A stretch of 64,000 bases of DNA, from contig JABAKD010000018.1 of the NCBI GenBank assembly GCA_012845835.1, positions 4,858,116 to 4,922,115 of the forward strand. The letters run 5' to 3'. This document shows, in pieces, positions 22,001 through 34,930 of the stretch (position 1 is its first letter; each line of letters opens with the position of its first letter). The translations under genes were made by a program, and so were the position numbers. Origin of the DNA: Undaria pinnatifida (lineage: Eukaryota > Sar > Phaeophyceae > Laminariales > Alariaceae). A model generated the notes under the pieces. That model was not told the DNA's origin. It saw only the letters and a program-made list of their open reading frames with translations, and did no database searches.

Positions 22001-22074
22001 CTGACACCATCTGGGCAGCATCCTCGGAAGCAGTTGGTCGTGAATGGGAAGAAGGACTCGTCGAACCCGCATGA
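22001..22074 (-). CDS. Gene 2 exon 7: Cys-rich end of the YHYH protein
   Basis: The acceptor ccttgtggaactcctccag|TCA has a long pyrimidine tract and the donor is GTCAG|GTGAGT. The 24 codons read SCGFDESFFPFTTNCFRGCC plus PDGV. A segment of the form FPFT-NC-RGC is what I expect near the end of this protein class. It enters in phase 0 and leaves with two bases. A longer version starting at GAT 22221 or ATG 22176 is also open in the same frame. Confidence 0.6.
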
Positions 22075-25000
22075 CTGGAGGAGTTCCACAAGGTAGGAAA
22101 AGGCGCGGTGTTGGAAACCGGGGCAGGGGGCGGAGGCTTGTCCAGAGCGCAAAATAAAAGAAGCGAACCGGGCCATGATACCCCATGACTTGCGTGTGGC
22201 GCAGTCGAAAAAGGTGATATCCTACGGCATGTACCCATCAAACACCAACCGGAATTCTTTGCCGGGGCTGAGATGAGGAGATATTTATGAATGCATTGCA
22301 CTGGGCTGTGTGATCGAAATGCATGTTGAGGGGGGGGGGAGCTGGTCATGGGGCTGCCCAAAGCAGCACATCTTCCGTCGTATATATATGTTATCTGTTC
22401 CGGACACAAGGAGGAGGGTTTTCCCCAAGGAGGTATGCAGCACGGCATACGGGGACAACGGTAATCAAACCTCGATATCTCTCTCCGTCAGCGCGCTCTT
22501 AGGCCGTACTGGTGGTATGAATTTAAGGTACTCCATCGAATACATATATTTTATAGCAGTTGATTTCCTTTGTGCGGAGGAACATGAAGAAAGTTCAAAA
22601 CCCGTGGAGTCAGCGCGACGAGTGATTTTGAGCTTGTGCTAAGAAGCCCTAGTGCCCTTCGAGGTTTTGTGGTTATATTATTTAATAGAACTCAGAACGC
22701 TTGCTGGATCGCGAAGACTGCCAAACGCCCGAAGGCTATACATGGTATTGCGTTTGGGCGTGTGTATGTATTTTCAAAGTAATGCACGAAAAGGCGCGAT
22801 GGCCTTAAAGGCGTTTTCCAGCTGTTACATACCCCTCACGCTGCGAGACCAGCTCCGAAAGAATGATTGCCTGACCCACAGAACAGCACAAAAACGTGCA
22901 TATGAGTATGGGCTGTGGGACTAAGGCGCGTGTGGGCGAAAACCAGGAGTGAATTGCCGCCTTCTTCGTGGAACACGATGTCTACAGCACACTTTGTAAA
23001 AGACGCGCCAACCAAATTTGTCACCTGATACCGTTGACTGTACCATGGGTCATCTCTCTATAGTGCGGTAGGGGTTGCCGTTGTCGGTCTAAACGTTATT
23101 TTTACCTCTTCAATCATAATTGTGTTACCGGTTGACCTCCTCAAGCGTGAAACTATACTATCGGGTGGCATGATCAAGTATTATTACGAGCGCTTATGTA
23201 TGGATTCGTTTTACGACTATTGAATAGCACACATCATGGCAAAAACGAATGGATGGTCTCGTCGCGCGAACTGGTTTCATTTTCGAAGCCATCATATGTT
23301 TCGCGGGTGAGATATTGAGCTCCTCCTCATCTTTGGGGCTCAGGAGCTTTCTGGTGTATTATGTATACCCGTACCGTGAGATGGCTCGTATCAACACCAT
23401 CAACAGCATCAATACTGTTGAATATCAACAAGCATTAACAGTACGCGCACATAGTGCGAGGCGTTGTGAAGTTGATTTGATCAACACTCTTAGGCCATTT
23501 CTTATACAGTCGTAAATCGGGCTTTCTTACACAGTCGAAAAAGGGCTTCTTCGACTTGACTTTTTTAGACTGGGAATTCCGACTGGCGGATCCTCTAGAC
23601 TAGTCGAAAACTCGACTTTTTCGACTGGTTACTCCAGTCGAACATCTCAGTCGATTTTTTTTTTTTACATGTTTTTTTAACCAATCGCATCGCTCATCCC
23701 ACCACCAAACACACACCCACACGGCCACACACCCATACCAGGTACCACACGGCAGTATCATGCAAGGCGCTGACGCTGACTTGGCTATCACTGCTGTTGC
23801 TTCTCGCAGCAAGTGAGCGTGGCTCATTCCTAGTTCCCCTCGCCAGCAGCGTGCGTCACACGACGGCACCAGCGCGCGGTCTCGATCCCATGCTGCCAAC
23901 AACGGCTGCGCCTGCTATAGCTTTCGCGGCTCTCGGCTGAGTGCAACTCCACGAACGTAGCTTTGGGGGCTTTCGGCTAAGCCCAAAGTCACCAACTCGC
24001 TGGGACGAGGGTTCGTCTAGCCGTTGCTCGCGGAGAAATCGCGAAGCACAGAGCTGCCAACCGACTTCGCTTGCTGTACAGCAGTACTCCCTCACACCAA
24101 CCGCCTCTAGGAAGAGCACAAAAACTATAAAATCAACTCGACTGACGATAATTATTAAGAAGAAGGACCAAAAGAAAGTCCAGTCAAGAAAGGCCGTTTT
24201 CGACTGGCGGAATCCGACTGTAGTATAAGAAATAGCCTTACCAAAAAAAAACACTCAGCCAACCGCGAATAGTTTTTACCGTCGAGGGAGAGCGTACGTG
24301 CATACATCTCAATCAACTCGTCGTAGGTATTTCATAAAATTACTTCATGTATGTACGTCAGACCTTTTCCTTCGCGTACCTCGTGTAGTAGCGTGTTAAG
24401 ATACGGCCTCGAAAATCCTGTAACTATCCGAATTGAGATTCGTAGTTTGGATTGGTTTCGTATAGTAAGGTTGGCGTTTTATACTCGGGAAAGTTAGGAA
24501 ATAGATCGGAGGCACGTGCCTCCGATCTCGAAGAAGCCATCCGGGGCTCTGGTGTGAATCGAATAAAGCTACGTCTCTACGAAGCCAAAGAAGGTGAGTA
24601 CTCTCCGAGGACCTGCTCAGTTGGCAGACCAGCAGGGGGCACTCCGTGTCCCCGCCCAATAACCTTCCAAGCGCGTGGCGTTTGATTGGTGTGGTCTAAA
24701 TCATTCGGTTTCTCGGGGTATGTACATGCTCTGCGCGAGAGTAATCCGACCGGTGGTAAAGGTGCAGCAGCCGATCCTAAGATTTTCCTGAGCCCTCCTA
24801 ACACGAGGATGTCTGTCAATATCTTCGAAGGCATTCAACAACGCAACCCGACCAAGATTCTAAGCCTTAACCCCTTTTGAGCCCCCGAACCCCTCCCTAT
24901 ACTAAAAATCCAAGAAATTTTGTTCCCGAAAACGGGTTTCCAGTTGTAAAGGGGTTAAGTCCAAAACCAAATTTATACTCGTAAAACTGCTTGACTCAAG

Positions 25001-28000
25001 TATTGACCGGTAGTCCCCCATCGGTCGAGGAAGCGGCCTAAGAAAACGTTTGGCAAAAAACGTGAAACCCATACCTACCTTACCGTGGTATGACTCGCGA
25101 CAACCCAGTTATTATGTGTAAGCCTTCGTTTTTGGTTGAGATGTGCACAGCCATTCGCGCGGTCGAGTGGTCTCGACTCGCCAGCGAAACAACAGAGGGT
25201 ATACATGATGCAACGGTAACAACAGCTTGAGAAAGATGAGGGTACATACTTCGTACTACTTGAACAGGAGCGAAAATGCGGGTGTGTTACTACTGCTAGC
25301 AGTGAAAATGGGAGTACGATACGACAACAATAACAACATTGGAAATTAGGGTATAATGCTGCAAAAAAAGGGCAGTGAAAATAGAGTATGATACTACAAT
25401 AGCAGTGGGAATGAGGGTGCATCTAGTACTACCATATCTCAGTGAGAATATATATAGGTACCAGGTATAATACTACACAGTAGCAGTGGAAATATGGTAA
25501 ATAAATACTAGAATAATAGCAATGGCATATACTACAAAAAAATACTCCGGAGTAGTATCTATTTCGATAGTAATAACGTAGTCTTGGTCGAGGTCACTAG
25601 CCTAGCAAAATAGTTCGGTTGCCTATCCGAATAATATTTTGGCGGCCCGCAAGCGTTTTTGGCTCGTACCGTGTAGTAGCGGTAGGTGAAGTCGTCGACG
25701 TCGGGAAGGAGTGCCTCGTACCCGGAGCAAACATCTAGGCAGGCCGTGGAGTCTGCACCGTCCAAGTTGCACATCTGACGCGCGTAGCATACCACAGCAA
25801 GAAGCAGTAGCAAAATAGCGGGAAGGAGGACGAAAAGGAAAACGAAATAAGGATGGCTTAATTCTTCGTCCTGGTAACAATGTGTATGAGTCATCGAAGT
25901 TGGAAATTATGATGTTCCTTGTCAGACGGCAAAGAACGATACTATACATTCGATGTTATGATAGAAGACGAGTGCTATGATAGATAGATGCACTACTAGC
26001 ATCCCTATGCAAAACAAAAAGCAAATTTTTCGAGTTTCGAAAAATGAAAAATGAAATTGAGAAATGCTCAGGGGTAGCGTCTGCTCAGGGTTTGTCGAAG
26101 TTTAGCCGCATGAAGGACGTTGCCGGCTAAAACAACCCCTCCCTGACCAACTTACCTGCGCTGGGAGAGGGCTTAAAAAATAGCTGCCAACACCGAGCAA
26201 CAAACTGCAAAGGGGTATGGTGGGGAAACATAGCACAGGGGGTATGACGTTGCTTGCGCCACCACATTAACGAACGCAGACACGCCGCCAATGCGTAGCA
26301 TGGCAGGGCGCGCCATCTCCCTGAACCAGGAGTGGTTTGGCGACGTTGTGGGGGCTAAAGGTGTATGGTGTTGTACAATCTCAGTAGGCAGGGACATGTT
26401 GCGAGGCATACGAGTAGGAGAGAAAACATGAAAAGCAGCCTCTCAAGCTGGATCACAGCGAGGAAGATTGCCGAGGCGGGCGCCCACTCGCTGGCAAAGC
26501 GAAAGCAACAGGGCGTGCCAGCTCCTCCAACCCGACCTCGCGAGGTGAATCTTGCTGTGGCGGCGAAAGCAGCACAGCAGGTTTAATCTAGGCAGGCGAG
26601 ATGAGGACGACAGGTGGGTGTTGTTGTGTTCACACAACGCAACGCAGCGGATCTAGCTAAAAGCAAGCAACACAACCTCGAGCTGGGCGACAGCAACGAG
26701 GACGGCGACGGAGGCAGACGGTTGTGATATTGGGTTAGATATCGGAGGGGGTAGGTCGTGGAGAAAGGTGGTGGAGCAACGTGCGCGGTCGATTGGCGGG
26801 ATGCCCGAAGCTCGTTGCGATTCGAGCTCGGTTTTCCTCATTTTCGAGCTCAATGGAGGGAGCACACGGCAGAGAGCCCAACCTGATCATTTTTTCTTCT
26901 TCATATCTTCGGATCAAGAATCCTGGTTCTAAAGGCGCGCGCTGCGATACAGAGGTAGCACCGTTGGTCTGATGAAGTGTGGTTTTTTTTAATGACGGGA
27001 TAAAAAATCCCATGGCCTACGTGCACACAGGAAAAACCATGAAAAACAACAATGTCCGATTTCCAATGATCTTGTGTTGTTAGGGAGAGCCGAAAAGTGC
27101 TACCCACGAGTACGTCTACCGTAGCACACGCTCGCTCGCACCACGCGTCAGGTTCCGTAACAACACTACTAAAACGACTGCCCGAACATCAATTTACTGT
27201 TCTCAGGCTTTCTTCATGTTCATCTCGAGGGCAAAGCTCGCGAGCTCTGGCACGGGGTATCATTCAGTTGTCTCGGGGGTGTTTCTGACCTTCATCTCGA
27301 CGCCGTCCGGACCCAGCTGTCCGTAGATCGGAAAGCCGTCCTGCGAAAGTTTCACGGCGTCGTTGTCCATAGGGGAGGGGGCGACGGAAGGAGGGGAACG
27401 TATTAAACCAGGCCAAGCGTACGAAAACAACTATCGGCGAGGCTGGGGTAGGACGCACGCTACCTTAGAGGTGGACCTCATTTCCTCCCCCCTCGAACAT
27501 TCCCACTTGAGGAGTTCCATTCCTCCCATAGACACTCCGAACTATCGGGCGGTGTTCACTGAATATCGATGGGCAATGAATCCCATGGGCTTGGTCTAGA
27601 ACCAATAACTAAGAAACACAAATGGGGTTCCGATACCATATAGGCCGTTCCGCAGGTGAGATAACCGCCAAAAAGAAGCCGGTTGGCCTTTAACGCCTTT
27701 AACAACTGGAAACCCTTTTTTGACACAAATTTACTTGAAGCTAGTATAGGGATGAATTTGGGGGCTTTGAACTGCAAAATCCCTACTGTATCACGCATCG
27801 AAGCGTTCGGCAAACCCCGATGCCAAACTCGACAAGCAGTGAGTGAGAATGTTGAACAACCGACGCGTTCTACGATATCATGATAGAGGGAGCAGTTTTC
27901 GTCTGATTTTTTTCTGAACAAAACGGGCTCCTCAACCCAAAATCGTCGGGAAGAGGCCATGTTTTGTTGCATGGTGCTGGTCGTGCACCCTAGGCCATGG

Positions 28001-31000
28001 GAGTTTTTCATCTGGTAGCAGTTTGGTTTTCTCCAACAAATTAGTTTTTTGGGAGGGGTCTTACGCTCCCAAATAATTGAGAAACCTACGAAAAAAAGCG
28101 GTGCTCTTGTATCGCAGCACCGGTCAACCCTACGCGCCACAATAGCGAAGGCGTGAACCGGGTGGGCAGACGAGATGCCACCCTGTGACCACACAGCGTG
28201 TTCGGGGCGTTGACGAGGGTACATTGAGTCCTTCGCACTGAGAAACTTTCTAGCTTAAAGGCTGAGAGACTTTCGGCGATTGTTTTGGCGCACCGTAGCT
28301 TATGTACCATTCCACTGCGCGGGGGTTATATCGCCAGAATAAAACAGCACGAAATATTAAAGTCAGGAAGAAACAGGAGGGGGGTGTGTCCTGTCGCGCG
28401 AGTGATTCCGAGCCACTGTAACACCCCCCCCAATAAAAAAGAAAATAAAGTGACCGCCCTGACCTTAGCCTTGGGTCAAATATTTTCCATTGTATCATGT
28501 AACTCCAGGCCATGATAATTTCGCTCGTGCTTGCCATTTTCGTCATATCAAACTCCGTTATGACGCGTACTACAAGGTAGAGGTGCGTCAATTTTTTTTT
28601 TAGGCTCTCCTCAATTTCGGAGGTTAAGACACGTCCTTCTTAACCCAAAAACTGATTTGGACAAAAATCAACTGCTGTGATACCGGATGGATGAGAAATC
28701 ACATGGCCTAGGTACACAACACGAGAACCATGCCAAAAAGAAAAAAAAATGTCGTTTTTCCGACGATTTTGGTTTAAGGTGCCACGTCTAATTCAGGAAC
28801 TATTTCAGACGAAAAATGATACCTCGCCATCGTAGCATGCGTCTCTTATGGATGAGATACTGAGGCCCTCAAGTAGGGGGCGGCAGGACCAAATGGGCGC
28901 ACTCCCGCCGCAGCACGTGTGCCAATACTAAATAAGTCGCCACACAATCTCTACCGATGAGCAGGTTTTGCCCCGGAGGGCCACCCGTCCTTTGAAAACG
29001 ACCGACGACCCAAGAACCCCGCACCTGTACTGGTGGGGAGTTCGACCAGGACCGTATCTCTTCATTTGGAACGATCTCCATATGGAATTGAAAAAAACAC
29101 ACCTACGTGAGTCGGGCTTTCCCTTGCTTCCTCGGTAACGGCCGACCAAAAATATCGAAACCGTCCCTACTGCTGAGGATTTGTCCTATAGAGAAAATAT
29201 CGGGGGGAGGGGGGGGTTGGGCGTGGAAGGGGCCAGTAGTTCCGCACGCTAGACGCATATTTTATTAATCTTGACGGTGCCCGTAAGCGCGACACAAGCC
29301 TGGGTAGGATGGAGCAGGTGCAATGCTATGCCCGAATTGACGCACGGTGTGTTGTTTTCGATTGTTGTAGTAGGGTAGCTTTGAAGAACCGAAAATATTT
29401 TGGACATTTAGCGATTACGATTTGAATGATTTTCTTGCTATAGCGTGGAGTTTTAGAGCTACAGCACACGGTCACAGGACTTGGGGCCGAACAAGCACAG
29501 CTCAAATTGTCCCGCGCGTGGACTTTTCGTGGACATGTTTTTCCAACTCTCACAAGAGCGGTTTAGTTTCAGTTCTAGTTTTCGCCATCTAAATGACCTG
29601 CACACAATATTTTGCGCGGATCACCCATAAACACAGCTACATACATATATATATACAAAAGACAGAACAGACACCGACGGAAACCGAAGAATAACCTTTT
29701 CATCACTACAAGAAAGCATCCCGAACAAAACGTAACTTGGTTTTGGGCCGAAACTGGGGGTACGGTTCTGAACGGGAGGGTACGGTTCTGAAGGGGTTAC
29801 TCACACGGCTTTTCATAGATAAGGAACATTTTTGCTTGTCAGGGGTCGGGGCAGAGTAAGGACTGATTCTAAGATAGCGCCCCCGCCAAAAAAAAAAAAA
29901 AATCGATTTTCTTCAACGAACGGTTCGGGGCTGCTCGACACAAGGAAGGATACTATTGAAAGAAAAGTGTCCACGCATATTCTTGTGTGCTAAAAACCAT
30001 CTAACGGTCGATGGCGTCGGGGTTCGGCAAGGGGCACCGTGTTTCAGGAGATACGACCGGGAGCTGGTTTTGAAACCGGCGAAATCGTTAAAGGAGAGTT
30101 GGGGGGCCTACCGCGGTAGGACGACCCTGAGACGCTTGCTACGATAGAGGTAGCGCTTTTTCGGCCAACATGTCTTCTGAATGACGAGGCTCGTGAACCT
30201 ATTGTTGATAACATGGCCAAAATGTCATTGTTGTTTTGGAACATGCTTTGTTTTTCAATATTCTCCTGGGCCAATGGGTTGTATGCTTGTCGGATTGCGT
30301 TTTCAGTTTTTTTGCTCAAAAATAGATTTTGGGGGAGAAAAGTGTAGAGGTGTGGATCTTGAAACCCCGCAAAAACTTTCCCCCTACCGTACCAGGTACC
30401 TGGTAGCATGTTTCTTGACTCAAGCCGAACTGGCCCTATCCGTGATATTTGAAAACCTTCTGATCCGACCCACCCCGTGAGACCTCCTTGCGCGGCCACC
30501 AGAGTTTAGGAGCAGCGTCCTTACCCGGCCCGCGGCGGGTACTGGTTTGGGCCCGTGAACACCGTTGGTCAATATCAGCCTATTCCACATGTGTTGTGCA
30601 TCATCCATATCATCTCGTGCGTCACAAACTTTCGTCCAACATTGTCAAGGACGTTCTATGCAAGCATATCCAAGCAGCCTTGATCACCGCCTCTACCGCC
30701 GCCTGCTACTATTAAGAGGAGGAAACCCGAGGGAACCCCAAAAGCAAGGAGAAAGTTCTTGAAAAATAAAACCCGTACATCACAGGAGATCTTCTAAGAA
30801 GCAGGGGAATGAAAAACAAATCAGGCTGAATCAGATCTCGTTTTACGGGAATGTATCCATCCCGTGCGCCTCTATACTGACGATGGTGTAGAACACACCC
30901 GCGCTCGCGCACAGGAGAACCCCGATCACCGGGGCCGGGGTCGGTACTTGCGCGTTTTGTTTACGTGTCGATGTTCTCTGTACCTGCTATCTGGTACACA

Positions 31001-34000
31001 ATCAAGGGACGCTTCTGAAAACCCACCCTCTAGCAGCGCAAAGTGCTCGCGAACGCTCTGGTTCTGTTGAGGGTGCGAGGTGGGCGGGGTGCTCGAAGTG
31101 AAACCGTCTGACGCAGTTCGCAGGGACAACAGGCACGTTTCTGCACGTGGAACGTTTCCACGTGTCACAAGACGGGACGCAGTAGTTCACGCTATCCTTC
31201 TAATCGTTGTTCGTGATCTTCTAGGTGCACCTTCCGGCTAGATCCTTCCACCTTGGGCGCCTTGCTGTGAATCCGTCCCGAACTGCGAATCGCGAGCCAC
31301 ATAGAACACGCAACACGTCCCCGCGTCGACCGCGACGTCCTCTGCCAGAGGCCTAAGGGACGTGCAAACGCATCATCATATTGGACAAGCCCAGCCTAAA
31401 TCCGGGTTGCCATGATTTATCAAGAAGCGCTTACGTAGGCCTACTCAAGCGTTGCAGAGTTCTCGCCAGCGCGGCTGGTCCCTGCGTCTATTGCGGCGTA
31501 GTCCAGCAGCAAAAACTCCAGGGAAAACCGCACGCAAGAAAACGTATGGGATAGTTTCTGGCTGTAGTAAGTACAGTAGGTGGCCCTATATAGTGCGGCT
31601 ATGTGTCACAAAAATTTACCCGCACTATACAGGGCACCCGCACTATATAAAAACCGCCCACTATAGGGGGGTCTATATTGTGCCAAACGATTTCACCCGC
31701 ACACTATCGGACACCCGCACTATATGACCCGCACTATATAGGGCCACGTACTGTACCAAGAAAATGCCTACTTACATAAGCCCAACCAAGCAGTGGAGAG
31801 TGCTCCCTAGCGCTGGTCCCCGCCGCTAGCGCCGCCTGCTCCTGCAGACAACCCGCCGTGCTGTGGTAGTGGTAGGTGCCCTGTCCTGTAGAGTGCCCTC
31901 CGCAGAGATCGAAACTGTTCGACTCGCGGTAAAAGGCCGTGTCTTCGTACTCCACTACCTGCTCGCTTGAGAATGCACTTGCGCGCGAGGCGAACAACAA
32001 GGGAGGGTTTTTAAGTTCGCAACGGATAGTCCCAACTGTTGCAAATCGTCGTTGTCAGATCAGGATCTGGTTCATCTAGATCCTGTTTCTGTCGTCACGG
32101 CATACGGAAAAGGGCGCGAGCTACGACAGAGGTGCACCACTTGTTTTTCGGAGGCTTCCTCAATTTGGGAGCTTAAGACCTCTCCCAAAAAACTGATTTT
32201 GAGAAAAACAAAAACCGCTGCCGGATGAAAAATCTGATGGCCTAGGTACACAACAACGAGAATCATGCAATACAAATTGCCCGTTATTTTTTTTTTTCCC
32301 CGACGATTTTTGGTTAAGAACCGCCGTCATTCAGACAAATTTGAGACGAAAAGTGCTATCTCTATCGTAGCACGCGTCGCATGATCTGTGTGTGGTATGG
32401 ATCCAACCGGGGAACCCCATGCTATTTCATTTGTATCATCCGGCTCGCACCCAGAAACATGGTCTATACGACGCCATGCAGATGATCGTAAAAAGCATGG
32501 ATCTGTCTTCCATAGAAGACACAGGTCATTAACAGATCATCAATAAAGATATGGCCTTTCCGATGTGTGAAATTGGGCGACATACGGTGGCGGGGGGGGG
32601 GGGGGGGGGAGAGAGTAAATGGTGGCGACGGCAATGGTTGGACATGTGACACAGGCGCGGAAGTTCAAAGCTGTGGCGCAAAATGCATAAACGTGAAGAA
32701 ACGCACGAAGTTCCGCGGCTTATTATGCTGCCACGCTCAACGGAGATATTCCCGAGTAGCAAACATCCCGTCTGGCCTAGGCAATCAATGAGCAGTATCC
32801 TACTGTTAAGGCATTAGTGGGGTATTAGTCCGTTTGACCACTTGCAAAAGGTTAACCAATTGGCCAGTTGACTTCCAAGCCAGGGGGGGAGAGTGTTATA
32901 AGGCTCAGTTTGGGTAAGCTATTGGTTAACCTTTTGCAAGAGGTCAAACGGACTAATACTCCACTAATTCCTTAACAAATGGCGTCGTCGACAGACCATG
33001 GGTTTTTGGGTCGTGGGTTCGATCCCCACCATCCACAACAAAAAAAATTCAGATTTTCCCCATGTCGAACTTGAAAGATACTCTCCCTGGTACCCCAGGG
33101 AATGAAATTGCTTGGATATATTGACAGGTCCTCCCGTATATCCGGCCGACCTGCTATCCCGCCGTTTCAGGGGGGAAGAGTGTTATAAGGCTTAGTTTGG
33201 GTAAGCTATTGGTTAACCAGTTGCAAGTGTTCAACTGGACTAATACCCCACTAATACCTTAACCCCTTTACAACTGGAAACCCGTTTTTGGGGACACTTT
33301 TACTTGTTTTTAGTATAGGGAGGGGTTCGGGGGCTCTAAAGGGGTTAACACTACTACGAAACACCGATGACATTCTGCCCATATTTCGTAGGTTCGTTTA
33401 GTCCTGGAGCCCTGTCCGAAGTAAAGACTTTCGCCCAAAAAATGACTGGTTGTACGATAGCCCCGACCCCCGCCCCCAACCGGAAAGCGTTTCATCACAC
33501 CGCTCGACACGACCAAGAATGTTGTGGAAAACAACATCCTCATATATTTTCTTGTTTGCAAAAGGTGTATCGCACCATGACGTCGGGTTGGCAAGGGGCA
33601 CCGCATGTCAGGAGATACGGCCGGGAGCTGGTTTCAACACCATCGATTTCGTGAAAGAAAAAAAGTTGGCGGGACTGGGTACCGTAGACCGATTCCTTGT
33701 CTAGAACCCTGTCGCAGCACGCGTTTGTGCTCCTGCAATTACCTGAACATGGCGACGCCGTTCCGCATGATCCCGACGGCATTGGCCGTAGAGCTGAGGT
33801 CCGTACTCCCACCGGCTTCGAGCATCATCGGGTAGGCCGGGATGGACATGTTCGTCGGTTGGTACTGTTTGTAAGGGGAAGCCGCATCGTGTAGAGGAAT
33901 TATTTTCCCTCCGCGTATGTGCTGGGCTCATGGATTGATGAGAAACAAAGCATTTAGACACTAACATCGATGGAAAACAAAATTGTGACGTACCGAGTAT

Positions 34001-34091
34001 GCATACATACATACACACATACATACATACATACGTACATACATACATACACACATACATACATACATACACACATACATACATACATATA

Positions 34092-34123
<32 letters not shown>

Positions 34124-34897
34124 CATACCTGGTACATGCATACATAGTCTACATACATGCATTGTCTACATACATACATATATACATATATACATACATA
34201 CATACATACATTCACACATACATACACACATACATGCATACATGCATACATACATACATACATACATACACATACACATACATACAACATACATACATAC
34301 ATACATAAAACATACACACATAATAAATATAGATACATACATAGTCTACATACATAGTCTACATGCATACATAATACATACCTGGTATATACATATAGAC
34401 TAAGCTTTACAAAATACCATGATGTCATCGGTGAAAGTCAGTCTGCCTGGCCTTCGCAGAGTGCTGCTTTTTTCTTCGTTTGTAGATGGCCATGCGCATT
34501 GTGATTACATGAGATTATTAAATAATACCAGGTTGATTACATGTCGTCACTGCTTCGTACAAAATATTATAAAAAATGAAAATACACTCCAGCTGTGAGA
34601 TCCAAGATTTCGTCGAAACTCATCGTTGCAAGCTGTGTGTGATACTCCGATCGCGCGCATTACGAGTTGTGGTCCTCATTAAGGATATAGGTCGGCGACT
34701 CCCCTTACAACTACAGTGTAGCTATCGGGGTCAACAGGGTGATTTTAGTCAGTCTCTGCGCGGAAACTATAAAACCCGTTTCTGAGGGGGACAAAATCTG
34801 ACAGCTGTAAAGGGAAATGTATCCTTTTATCAAGTGAATCTTGTTAGTCGAATAACCGGTGAGGGGGGGGGGGCGGAGTTTTGAAGGACGTGGGGGC

Positions 34898-34930
<33 letters not shown>

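Noticed and set aside
21993-22448. 151-residue Pro/Ser-rich minus-strand ORF as the coding frame around exon 7
   Set aside because: The other frame of the same stretch gives the Cys-rich FPFTTNCFRGCC segment with an acceptor, donor and phase that fit the YHYH gene.
25559-25894. 111-residue ORF read as a single-exon membrane protein (FVFLFVLLPAILLLLLAVV)
   Set aside because: The hydrophobic part precedes a good acceptor (acgcgcgtcag) and is intronic; only the part after it matches the YHYH protein.
33954-34428. Tyr/Ile/His/Thr and Met/Tyr/Val/Cys repeat ORFs over 100 residues
   Set aside because: They are produced by the (CATA)n microsatellite.
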